DNA of 64,000 nt, taken from contig OZ059895.1 of the NCBI GenBank assembly GCA_964057225.1, positions 13,082,001 through 13,146,000 of the forward strand, read 5' to 3'. The first letter of the stretch is position 1. Each line of letters starts with the position of its first letter. The translations under genes were made by a program, and so were the position numbers. Below, in pieces: positions 39,312 to 49,869 of the stretch. A model generated the notes under the pieces. The model made no database searches. It was not told the DNA's origin and worked only from the letters and a program-made list of their open reading frames with translations. Origin of the DNA: Auanema rhodensis (lineage: Eukaryota; Nematoda; Chromadorea; Rhabditida; Rhabditidae).

Positions 39312-40121
39312 GAAAATACCTGATATTCAATGATTTACATACTTATCCTCGTTATTGTTTTTTTTCCAATTTCATGTTAGTTATGTAATTTTCTACGTTA
39401 CATCTAAATTCCTCGATGATATCAAATCTTATGAGCTCCAAATACAATAAATTAAAAAAGGTTTCACAGTTGTATAGTGTTAAAACAATGTTTGTTTCAA
39501 TAGGAAATAGATAGAAACAGTAAAGTTAAGATTTAGGTTCATAAACTACTGGTTTATAACTGTAATATAGAAATAAGATTGAAGATATTTTGATGCCTTG
39601 GGTTGAGCTATCTAAGTAAAACTGCTGGAAAATTAAAAACATTTGTTACGGAAGAGATAAAATTGAAAATCAGCTGCATGGCGTACTTTCAACGTGGTAT
39701 GGTCGTAAGCGAAAAAATCTGATATTCAATGATTTACATACTTATCCTCGTTATTGTTTTTTTTCCAATTTCATGTTAGTTATGTAATTTTCTACGTTAC
39801 ATCTAAATTCCTCGATGATATCAAATCTTATGAGCTCCAAATACAATAAATTAAAAAAGGTTTCACAGTTGTATAGTGTTAAAACAATGTTTGTTTCAAT
39901 AGGAAATAGATAGAAACAGTAAAGTTAAGATGAAGGTTCATAAACTACTGGTTTATAACTGTAATATAGAAATAAGATTGAAGATATTTTGATGCCTTGG
40001 GTTGAGCTATCTAAGTAAAACTGCTGGAAAATTAAAAACATTTGTTACTGAAGAGATAAAATTGAAAATCAGCTGCATGGCGTACTTTCAACGTGGTATG
40101 ATCGTTAAAAAAATTTGAAAA

Positions 40122-40239
40122 GCTTACGGCACCCGGGTTTCCCAAGCCGTCTCCGATCCAAGTACTAACCGGGCCCAACGTTGCTTGACTTGCCAGATCG
40201 GACGGGATGGCGTACTTTCAACGTGGTATGGTCGTAAGC
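40122..40239 (-). rRNA. 5S rRNA copy 52, class T
   Basis: The relic 3' of it is the hybrid form (catggcg...tatgatcg). Alpha spacer; one short unit. Confidence 0.95.
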
Positions 40240-41048
40240 GAAAATACCTGATATTCAATGATTTACATACTTATCCTCGTTATTGTTTTTTTTCCAATTT
40301 CATGTTAGTTATGTAATTTTCTACGTTACATCTAAATCCCTCGATGATATCAAATCTTATGAGATCCAAATACAATAAATTAAAAAGGTTTCACAGTTGT
40401 ATAGTGTTTAAACAATGTTTGTTTCAATAGGAAATAGATAGAAACAGTAAAGTTAAGATGAAGGTTCATAAACTACTGGTTTATAACTGTAATATAGAAA
40501 TAAGATTGAAGATATTTTGATGCCTTGGGTTGAGCTATCTAAGTAAAACTGCTGGAAAATTAAAAACATTTGTTACGGAAGAGATAAAATTGAAAATCAG
40601 CTGCATGGCGTACTTTCAACGTGGTATGGTCGTAAGCGAAAAAATCTGATATTCAATGATTTACATACTTATCCTCGTTATTGTTTTTTTTCCAATTTCA
40701 TGTTAGTTATGTAATTTTCTACGTTACATCTAAATTCCTCGATGATATCAAATCTTATGAGCTCCAAATACAATAAATTAAAAAAGGTTTCACAGTTGTA
40801 TAGTGTTAAAACAATGTTTGTTTCAATAGGAAATAGATAGAAACAGTAAAGTTAAGATGAAGGTTCATAAACTACTGGTTTATAACTGTAATATAGAAAT
40901 AAGATTGAAGATATTTTGATGCCTTGGGTTGAGCTATCTAAGTAAAACTGCTGGAAAATTAAAAACATTTGTTACTGAAGAGATAAAATTGAAAATCAGC
41001 TGCATGGCGTACTTTCAACGTGGTATGATCGTTAAAAAAATTTGAAAA

Positions 41049-41166
41049 GCTTACGGCACCCGGGTTTCCCAAGCCGTCTCCGATCCAAGTACTAACCGGG
41101 CCCAACGTTGCTTGACTTGCCAGATCGGACGGGATGGCGTACTTTCAACGTGGTATGGTCGTAAGC
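41049..41166 (-). rRNA. 5S rRNA copy 53, class T
   Basis: A 927-bp repeat of the copy 52 unit, including the hybrid relic. Confidence 0.95.
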
Positions 41167-41975
41167 GAAAATACCTGATATTCAATGATTTACATACTTA
41201 TCCTCGTTATTGTTTTTTTTCCAATTTCATGTTAGTTATGTAATTTTCTACGTTACATCTAAATCCCTCGATGATATCAAATCTTATGAGATCCAAATAC
41301 AATAAATTAAAAAGGTTTCACAGTTGTATAGTGTTTAAACAATGTTTGTTTCAATAGGAAATAGATAGAAACAGTAAAGTTAAGATGAAGGTTCATAAAC
41401 TACTGGTTTATAACTGTAATATAGAAATAAGATTGAAGATATTTTGATGCCTTGGGTTGAGCTATCTAAGTAAAACTGCTGGAAAATTAAAAACATTTGT
41501 TACGGAAGAGATAAAATTGAAAATCAGCTGCATGGCGTACTTTCAACGTGGTATGGTCGTAAGCGAAAAAATCTGATATTCAATGATTTACATACTTATC
41601 CTCGTTATTGTTTTTTTTCCAATTTCATGTTAGTTATGTAATTTTCTACGTTACATCTAAATTCCTCGATGATATCAAATCTTATGAGCTCCAAATACAA
41701 TAAATTAAAAAAGGTTTCACAGTTGTATAGTGTTAAAACAATGTTTGTTTCAATAGGAAATAGATAGAAACAGTAAAGTTAAGATGAAGGTTCATAAACT
41801 ACTGGTTTATAACTGTAATATAGAAATAAGATTTAAGATATTTTGATGCCTTGGGTTGAGCTATCTAAGTAAAACTGCTGGAAAATTAAAAACATTTGTT
41901 ACGGAAGAGATAAAATTGAAAATCAGCTGCATTGAGTACTTTCAATGTGGTATGATCGTTAAAAAAATTTGAAAA

Positions 41976-42093
41976 GCTTACGGCAGGCGGGATTCCCAAG
42001 CCGTCTCCGATCCAAGTACTAACCGGGCCCAACGTTGCTTGACTTGCCAGATCGGACGGGATGGCGTACTTTCAACGTGGTATGGTCGTAAGC
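41976..42093 (-). rRNA. 5S rRNA copy 54, class G
   Basis: Alpha spacer with private gatactttg; two short units follow. Confidence 0.9.
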
Positions 42094-43301
42094 GAAAATA
42101 CCTGATATTCAATGATTTACATACTTATCCTCGTTATTGTTTTTTTTCCAATTTCATGTTAGTTATGTAATTTTCTACGTTACATCTAAATCCCTCGATG
42201 ATATCAAATCTTATGAGATCCAAATACAATAAATTAAAAAGGTTTCACAGTTGTATAGTGTTTAAACAATGTTTGTTTCAATAGGAAATAGATAGAAACA
42301 GTAAAGTTAAGATGAAGGTTCATAAACTACTGGTTTATAACTGTAATATAGAAATAAGATTGAAGATACTTTGATGCCTTGGGTTGAGCTATCTAAGTAA
42401 AACTGCTGGAAAATTAAAAACATTTGTTACGGAAGAGATAAAATTGAAAATCAGCTGCATGGCGTACTTTCAACGTGGTATGGTCGTAAGCGAAAAAATC
42501 TGATATTCAATGATTTACATACTTATCCTCGTTATTGTTTTTTTTCCAATTTCATGTTAGTTATGTAATTTTCTACGTTACATCTAAATTCCTCGATGAT
42601 ATCAAATCTTATGAGCTCCAAATACAATAAATTAAAAAAGGTTTCACAGTTGTATAGTGTTAAAACAATGTTTGTTTCAATAGGAAATAGATAGAAACAG
42701 TAAAGTTAAGATGAAGGTTCATAAACTACTGGTTTATAACTGTAATATAGAAATAAGATTGAAGATATTTTGATGCCTTGGGTTGAGCTATCTAAGTAAA
42801 ACTGCTGGAAAATTAAAAACATTTGTTACTGAAGAGATAAAATTGAAAATCAGCTGCATGGCGTACTTTCAACGTGGTATGGTCGTAAGCGAAAATACCT
42901 GATATTCAATGATTTACATACTTATCCTCGTTATTGTTTTTTTTCCATTTTCATGTTAGTTATGTAATTTTCTACGTTACATCTAAATTCCTCGATGATA
43001 TCAAATCTTATGAGCTCCAAATACAATAAATTAAAAAAGGTTTCACAGTTGTATAGTGTTAAAACAATGTTTGTTTCAATAGGAAATAGATAGAAACAGT
43101 AAAGTTAAGATGAAGGTTCATAAACTACTGGTTTATAACTGTAATATAGAAATAAGATTGAAGATATTTTGATGCCTTGGGTTGAGCTATCTAAGTAAAA
43201 CTGCTGGAAAATTAAAAACATTTGTTACGGAAGAGATAAAATTGAAAATCAGCTGCATTGCGTACTTTCAACGTGGTATGATCGTTAAAAAAATTTGAAA
43301 A

Positions 43302-43419
43302 GCTTACGGCACCCGGGATTCCCAAGCCGTCTCCGATCCAAGTACTAACCGGGCCCAACGTTGCTTGACTTGCCAGATCGGACGGGATGGCGTACTTTCA
43401 ACGTGGTATGGTCGTAAGC
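43302..43419 (-). rRNA. 5S rRNA copy 55, class A
   Basis: TATTTAA promoter variant as in the 23166-27923 block, suggesting a transferred unit; one short unit follows. Confidence 0.95.
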
Positions 43420-44229
43420 GAAAATACCTGATATTCAATGATTTAAATACTTATCCTCGTTATTGTTTTTTTTCCAATTTCATGTTAGTTATGTAATTTT
43501 CTACGTTACATCTAAATCCCTCGATGATATCAAATCTTATGAGATCCAAATACAATAAATTAAAAAAGGTTTCACAGTTGTATAGTGTTTAAACAATGTT
43601 TGTTTCAATAGGAAATAGATAGAAACAGTAAAGTTAAGATGAAGGTTCATAAACTACTGGTTTATAACTGTAATATAGAAATAAGATTGAAGATATTTTG
43701 ATGCCTTGGGTTGAGCTATCTAAGTAAAACTGCTGGAAAATTAAAAACATTTGTTACTGAAGAGATAAAATTGAAAATCAGCTGCATGGCGTACTTTCAA
43801 CGTGGTATGGTCGTAAGCAAAAATACCTGATATTCAATGATTTACATACTTATCCTCGTTTTTGTTTTTTTTCCAATTTCATGTTAGTTATGTAATTTTC
43901 TACGTTACATCTAAATTCCTCGATGATATCAAATCTTATGAGCTCCAAATACAATAAATTAAAAAAGGTTTCACAGTTGTATAGTGTTAAAACAATGTTT
44001 GTTTCAATAGGAAATAGATAGAAACAGTAAAGTTAAGATGAAGGTTCATAAACTACTGGTTTATAACTGTAACATAGAAATAAGATTGAAGATATTTTGA
44101 TGCCTTGGGTTGAGCTATCTAAGTAAAACTGCTGGAAAATTAAAAACATTTGTTACTGAAGAGATAAAATTGAAAATCAGCTGCATTGCGTACTTTCAAT
44201 GTGGTATGATCGTTAAAAAAATTTGAAAA

Positions 44230-44347
44230 GCTTACGGCAGGCGGGATTCCCAAGCCGTCTCCGATCCAAGTACTAACCGGGCCCAACGTTGCTTGACTTG
44301 CCAGATCGGACGGGATGGCGTACTTTCAACGTGGTATGGTCGTAAGC
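44230..44347 (-). rRNA. 5S rRNA copy 56, class G
   Basis: Beta spacer, followed by four short units, the longest run in the window. Confidence 0.9.
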
Positions 44348-46355
44348 GAAAATACCTGATATTCAATGATTTACATACTTATCCTCGTTATTGTTTTTTT
44401 TCCAATTTCATGTTAGTTATGTAATTTTCTACGTTACATCTAAATTCCTCGATGATATCAAATCTTATGAGCTCCAAATACAATAAATTAAAAAAGGTTT
44501 CACAGTTGTATAGTGTTAAAACAATGTTTGTTTCAATAGGAAATAGATAGAAACAGTAAAGTTAAGATGAAGGTTCATAAACTACTGGTTTATAACTGTA
44601 ATATAGAAATAAGATTGAAGATATTTTGATGCCTTGGGTTGAGCTATCTAAGTAAAACTGCTGGAAAATTAAAAACATTTGTTACGGAAGAGATAAAATT
44701 GAAAATCAGCTGCATGGCGTACTTTCAACGTGGTATGGTCGTAAGCGAAAAAATCTGATATTCAATGATTTACATACTTATCCTCGTTATTGTTTTTTTT
44801 CCAATTTCATGTTAGTTATGTAATTTTCTACGTTACATCTAAATTCCTCGATGATATCAAATCTTATGAGCTCCAAATACAATAAATTAAAAAAGGTTTC
44901 ACAGTTGTATAGTGTTAAAACAATGTTTGTTTCAATAGGAAATAGATAGAAACAGTAAAGTTAAGATGAAGGTTCATAAACTACTGGTTTATAACTGTAA
45001 TATAGAAATAAGATTGAAGATATTTTGATGCCTTGGGTTGAGCTATCTAAGTAAAACTGCTGGAAAATTAAAAACATTTGTTACTGAAGAGATAAAATTG
45101 AAAATCAGCTGCATGGCGTACTTTCAACGTGGTATGGTCGTAAGCGAAAATACCTGATATTCAATGATTTACATACTTATCCTCGTTATTGTTTTTTTTT
45201 CCAATTTCATGTTAGTTATGTAATTTTCTACGTTACATCTAAATTCCTCGATGATATCAAATCTTATGAGCTCCAAATACAATAAATTAAAAAAGGTTTC
45301 ACAGTTGTATAGTGTTAAAACAATGTTTGTTTCAATAGGAAATAGATAGAAACAGTAAAGTTAAGATGAAGGTTCATAAACTACTGGTTTATAACTGTAA
45401 TATAGAAATAAGATTGAAGATATTTTGATGCCTTGGGTTGAGCTATCTAAGTAAAACTGCTGGAAAATTAAAAACATTTGTTACTGAAGAGATAAAATTG
45501 AAAATCAGCTGCATGGCGTACTTTCAACGTGGTATGGTCGTAAGCGAAAATACCTGATATTCAATGATTTACATACTTATCCTCGTTATTGTTTTTTTTC
45601 CAATTTCATGTTAGTTATGTAATTTTCTACGTTACATCTAAATTCCTCGATGATATCAAATCTTATGAGCTCCAAATACAATAAATTAAAAAAGGTTTCA
45701 CAGTTGTATAGTGTTAAAACAATGTTTGTTTCAATAGGAAATAGATAGAAACAGTAAAGTTAAGATGAAGGTTCATAAACTACTGGTTTATAACTGTAAT
45801 ATAAAAATAAGATTGAAGATATTTTGATGCCTTGGGTTGAGCTATCTAAGTAAAACTGCTGGAAAATTAAAAACATTTGTTACTGAAGAGATAAAATTGA
45901 AAATCAGCTGCATGGCGTACTTTCAACGTGGTATGGTCGTAAGCGAAAATACCTGATATTCAATGATTTACATACTTATCCTCGTTATTGTTTTTTTTCC
46001 AATTTCATGTTAGTTATGTAATTTTCTACGTTACATCTAAATTCCTCGATGATATCAAATCTTATGAGCTCCAAATACAATAAATTAAAAAAGGTTTCAC
46101 AGTTGTATAGTGTTAAAACAATGTTTGTTTCAATAGGAAATAGATAGAAACAGTAAAGTTAAGATGAAGGTTCATAAACTACTGGTTTATAACTGTAATA
46201 TAGAAATAAGATTGAAGATATTTTGATGCCTTGGGTTGAGCTATCTAAGTAAAACTGCTGGAAAATTAAAAACATTTGTTACGGAAGAGATAAAATTGAA
46301 AATCAGCTGCATTGAGTACTTTCAACGTGGTATGATCGTTAAAAAAATTTGAAAA

Positions 46356-46473
46356 GCTTACGGCACCCGGGATTCCCAAGCCGTCTCCGATCCAAGTACT
46401 AACCGGGCCCAACGTTGCTTGACTTGCCAGATCGGACGGGATGGCGTACTTTCAACGTGGTATGGTCGTAAGC
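46356..46473 (-). rRNA. 5S rRNA copy 57, class A
   Basis: Alpha spacer; three short units follow. Confidence 0.95.
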
Positions 46474-48081
46474 GAAAATACCTGATATTCAATGATTTAC
46501 ATACTTATCCTCGTTATTGTTTTTTTTCCAATTTCATGTTAGTTATGTAATTTTCTACGTTACATCTAAATCCCTCGATGATATCAAATCTTATGAGATC
46601 CAAATACAATAAATTAAAAAAGGTTTCACAGTTGTATAGTGTTTAAACAATGTTTGTTTCAATAGGAAATAGATAGAAACAGTAAAGTTAAGATGAAGGT
46701 TCATAAACTACTGGTTTATAACTGTAATATAGAAATAAGATTGAAGATATTTTGATGCCTTGGGTTGAGCTATCTAAGTAAAACTGCTGGAAAATTAAAA
46801 ACATTTGTTACTGAAGAGATAAAATTGAAAATCAGCTGCATGGCGTACTTTCAACGTGGTATGGTCGTAAGCGAAAATACCTGATATTCAATGATTTACA
46901 TACTTATCCTCGTTATTGTTTTTTTTCCAATTTCATGTTAGTTATGTAATTTTCTACGTTACATCTAAATTCCTCGATGATATCAAATCTTATGAGCTCC
47001 AAATACAATAAATTAAAAAAGGTTTCACAGTCGTATAGTGTTAAAACAATGTTTGTTTCAATAGGAAATAGATAGAAACAGTAAAGTTAAGATGAAGGTT
47101 CATAAACTACTGGTTTATAACTGTAATATAGAAATAAGATTGAAGATATTTTGATGCCTTGGGTTGAGCTATCTAAGTAAAACTGCTGGAAAATTAAAAA
47201 CATTTGTTACTGAAGAGATAAAATTGAAAATCAGCTGCATGGCGTACTTTCAACGTGGTATGGTCGTAAGCGAAAATACCTGATATTCAATGATTTACAT
47301 ACTTATCCTCGTTATTGGTTTTTTTCCAATTTCATGTTAGTTATGTAATTTTCTACGTTACATCTAAATTCCTCGATGATATCAAATCTTATGAGCTCCA
47401 AATACAATAAATTAAAAAAGGTTTCACAGTTGTATAGTGTTAAAACAATGTTTGTTTCAATAGGAAATAGATAGAAACAGTAAAGTTAAGATGAAGGTTC
47501 ATAAACTACTGGTTTATAACTGTAATATAAAAATAAGATTGAAGATATTTTGATGCCTTGGGTTGAGCTATCTAAGTAAAACTGCTGGAAAATTAAAAAC
47601 ATTTGTTACTGAAGAGATAAAATTGAAAATCAGCTGCATGGCGTACTTTCAACGTGGTATGGTCGTAAGCGAAAATACCTGATATTCAATGATTTACATA
47701 CTTATCCTCGTTATTGTTTTTTTTCCAATTTCATGTTAGTTATGTAATTTTCTACGTTACATCTAAATTCCTCGATGATATCAAATCTTATGAGCTCCAA
47801 ATACAATAAATTAAAAAAGGTTTCACAGTTGTATAGTGTTAAAACAATGTTTGTTTCAATAGGAAATAGATAGAAACAGTAAAGTTAAGATGAAGGTTCA
47901 TAAACTACTGGTTTATAACTGTAATATAGAAATAAGATTGAAGATATTTTGATGCCTTGGGTTGAGCTATCTAAGTAAAACTGCTGGAAAATTAAAAACA
48001 TTTGTTACGGAAGAGATAAAATTGAAAATCAGCTGCATTGAGTACTTTCAACGTGGTATGATCGTTAAAAAAATTTGAAAA

Positions 48082-48199
48082 GCTTACGGCACCCGGGATT
48101 CCCAAGCCGTCTCCGATCCAAGTACTAACCGGGCCCAACGTTGCTTGACTTGCCAGATCGGACGGGATGGCGTACTTTCAACGTGGTATGGTCGTAAGC
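48082..48199 (-). rRNA. 5S rRNA copy 58, class A
   Basis: Alpha spacer; one short unit with cacagtcgtatag follows. Confidence 0.95.
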
Positions 48200-49009
48200 G
48201 AAAATACCTGATATTCAATGATTTACATACTTATCCTCGTTATTGTTTTTTTTCCAATTTCATGTTAGTTATGTAATTTTCTACGTTACATCTAAATCCC
48301 TCGATGATATCAAATCTTATGAGATCCAAATACAATAAATTAAAAAAGGTTTCACAGTTGTATAGTGTTTAAACAATGTTTGTTTCAATAGGAAATAGAT
48401 AGAAACAGTAAAGTTAAGATGAAGGTTCATAAACTACTGGTTTATAACTGTAATATAGAAATAAGATTGAAGATATTTTGATGCCTTGGGTTGAGCTATC
48501 TAAGTAAAACTGCTGGAAAATTAAAAACATTTGTTACTGAAGAGATAAAATTGAAAATCAGCTGCATGGCGTACTTTCAACGTGGTATGGTCGTAAGCGA
48601 AAATACCTGATATTCAATGATTTACATACTTATCCTCGTTATTGTTTTTTTTCCAATTTCATGTTAGTTATGTAATTTTCTACGTTACATCTAAATTCCT
48701 CGATGATATCAAATCTTATGAGCTCCAAATACAATAAATTAAAAAAGGTTTCACAGTCGTATAGTGTTAAAACAATGTTTGTTTCAATAGGAAATAGATA
48801 GAAACAGTAAAGTTAAGATGAAGGTTCATAAACTACTGGTTTATAACTGTAATATAGAAATAAGATTGAAGATATTTTGATGCCTTGGGTTGAGCTATCT
48901 AAGTAAAACTGCTGGAAAATTAAAAACATTTGTTACGGAAGAGATAAAATTGAAAATCAGCTGCATTGCGTACTTTCAACGTGGTATGATCGTTAAAAAA
49001 ATTTGAAAA

Positions 49010-49127
49010 GCTTACGGCACCCGGGATTCCCAAGCCGTCTCCGATCCAAGTACTAACCGGGCCCAACGTTGCTTGACTTGCCAGATCGGACGGGATGGCG
49101 TACTTTCAACGTGGTATGGTCGTAAGC
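49010..49127 (-). rRNA. 5S rRNA copy 59, class A, flanked by the retrotransposon
   Basis: Gene body and TATA-like element intact. Its upstream spacer is cut 56 bp before +1 by the retrotransposon, and the rest of the same spacer (alpha) resumes at 59015. The LTR now supplies its distal 5' flank. Confidence 0.95.
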
Positions 49128-49178
49128 GAAAATACCTGATATTCAATGATTTACATACTTATCCTCGTTATTGTTTTT

Positions 49179-49183
49179 TTTCC
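49179..49183. repeat. Target-site duplication, left (TTTCC)
   Basis: TTTCC directly before the LTR; the same five bases follow the right LTR. Removing the element and one copy restores the normal spacer (T-run, CC, aatttcatg). Confidence 0.93.
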
Positions 49184-49246
49184 TGTCGCGATAAGCGAGT
49201 GAGTTTGTATAATTTTTTATCTTCAACAATTGTTTTATTCGTTTCT

Positions 49247-49250
<4 letters not shown>

Positions 49251-49328
<78 letters not shown>
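49251..49328 (+). repeat. (CT)39 microsatellite in 5' LTR
   Basis: 78 bp of uninterrupted CT. It lies in probable U3/R sequence and could act as a pyrimidine promoter element. It is 12 units longer than its partner in the 3' LTR. Confidence 0.95.
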
Positions 49329-49331
<3 letters not shown>

Positions 49332-49371
49332 TTCTTCTTTCTTCTAACTTCCTAAGTAATTTTTATCCATA

Positions 49372-49395
49372 CCACATGTTGTGTTATACATGTGG
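49372..49395 (+). other. Perfect 8-bp inverted repeat in LTR
   Basis: CCACATGT, 8-nt spacer, ACATGTGG. In RNA it would form a hairpin about 20 nt before the TTTCAG site; in DNA it contains E-box-like CACATG/CATGTG. Repeated at 58805-58828. Confidence 0.6.
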
Positions 49396-49411
49396 CATGA
49401 CTAACTCTTTG

Positions 49412-49417
49412 TTTCAG
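49412..49417 (+). promoter_or_regulatory. Candidate 3' splice site (TTTCAG) in 5' LTR
   Basis: ctttgtTTTCAG-like context (ttgtttcag, then gctgac) fits the short nematode acceptor consensus. It could serve cis- or trans-splicing of the genomic RNA leader; no transcript data are available here. Confidence 0.35.
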
Positions 49418-49507
49418 GCTGACGACCGCCCACGAGAAGAGATCAGTCTTACTTTTTGAACGTTCGCAGTCAGTGATTTTATTCCGTGCTTGTCTTGTTA
49501 ATTCATC

Positions 49508-49513
49508 AATAAA
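49508..49513 (+). promoter_or_regulatory. AATAAA polyadenylation signal, 5' LTR copy
   Basis: AATAAA 68 bp before the LTR end. Its twin in the 3' LTR (58941-58946) would set the RNA 3' end; this copy must be bypassed in full-length RNA. Confidence 0.65.
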
Positions 49514-49584
49514 CCCTTTTCTACATATTCGCTTTGTGTTTTACTTCCAACCATACTATACACTTGTGGTATAACGCCACAAAT

Positions 49585-49596
49585 TGGTGCATCGGC
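49585..49596 (+). promoter_or_regulatory. Primer-binding site, tRNA-Gly type
   Basis: TGGTGCATCGGC begins 3 nt after the LTR. Its complement GCCGATGCACCA equals the 3' end of animal tRNA-Gly (GCC/TCC families) with CCA added, as I know that tRNA. The match ends at 12 nt. Confidence 0.75.
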
Positions 49597-49869
49597 TAGT
49601 TTAGATCTTAGCCGCTTTAAGTCCCGCGTGGCAGGTGAGATACAACTCGAACCAAGCGTGTTTGAGCAAAAAACATACTTAATAAAAATCGTGGCGATCA
49701 TAAGTCCACGTCAAGTCACACCAAACAGACTTGAACAATAAGCAAACTCTGAAATTAGAAACAGAGGTTTTAATTTCCTTACGTTCACATATACTGTGAT
49801 CACCAAACAAACAAAGAAAAAAGAAAACAAAAAAGGAACATAAGCATTATTCCTACATCTACAACTAAA
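49597..49869 (+). other. Untranslated leader of the retrotransposon
   Basis: 273 bp from primer site to gag start; no substantial plus-strand ORF. A-rich toward its end (aaacaaacaaagaaaaaag). RNA packaging signals would be expected here, but none can be recognised. Confidence 0.6.

Larger units (their letters stand above)
32176..41975. repeat. 927-928-bp higher-order repeat, mostly class G
   Basis: One long plus one short unit repeated ten times, interrupted once by a lone 528-bp unit (34958-35485). Copies 43-51 are class G, 52-53 class T. Confidence 0.88.
1..49183 (-). repeat. 5S rDNA tandem array, left part
   Basis: Head-to-tail 5S rDNA array holding 59 of the window's 67 full genes and 46 of its 48 short units. 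Every gap between genes is filled by the same AT-rich spacer family, and no other gene was seen in it on either strand. The array starts before the window and is interrupted at its right end by a retrotransposon. Confidence 0.97.
49184..49581 (+). repeat. 5' LTR (398 bp)
   Basis: Starts TGTCGCGATAAG and ends AACGCCACA. Contains a TATA-like tataatttttta near 49208, a 39-unit CT repeat, a perfect 8-bp inverted repeat, a TTTCAG acceptor-like site and AATAAA. It matches the 3' LTR base for base by eye outside the CT tract. Confidence 0.95.

Noticed and set aside
1..49183. CRISPR-like or satellite-only interpretation of the regular repeats
   Set aside because: The repeats contain complete 5S genes with promoter and terminator, and unit lengths of 399-528 bp do not fit CRISPR.
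49073..49459. Open frame running from a 5S gene into the LTR with a long Ser-Leu repeat
   Set aside because: It is made of antisense 5S, spacer and CT microsatellite. The same chance frame appears at 58656-58892. No protein features.
49498..49701. Minus-strand 67-codon frame across LTR end and primer site
   Set aside because: Overlaps required retroelement control sequence and has no recognisable domain.
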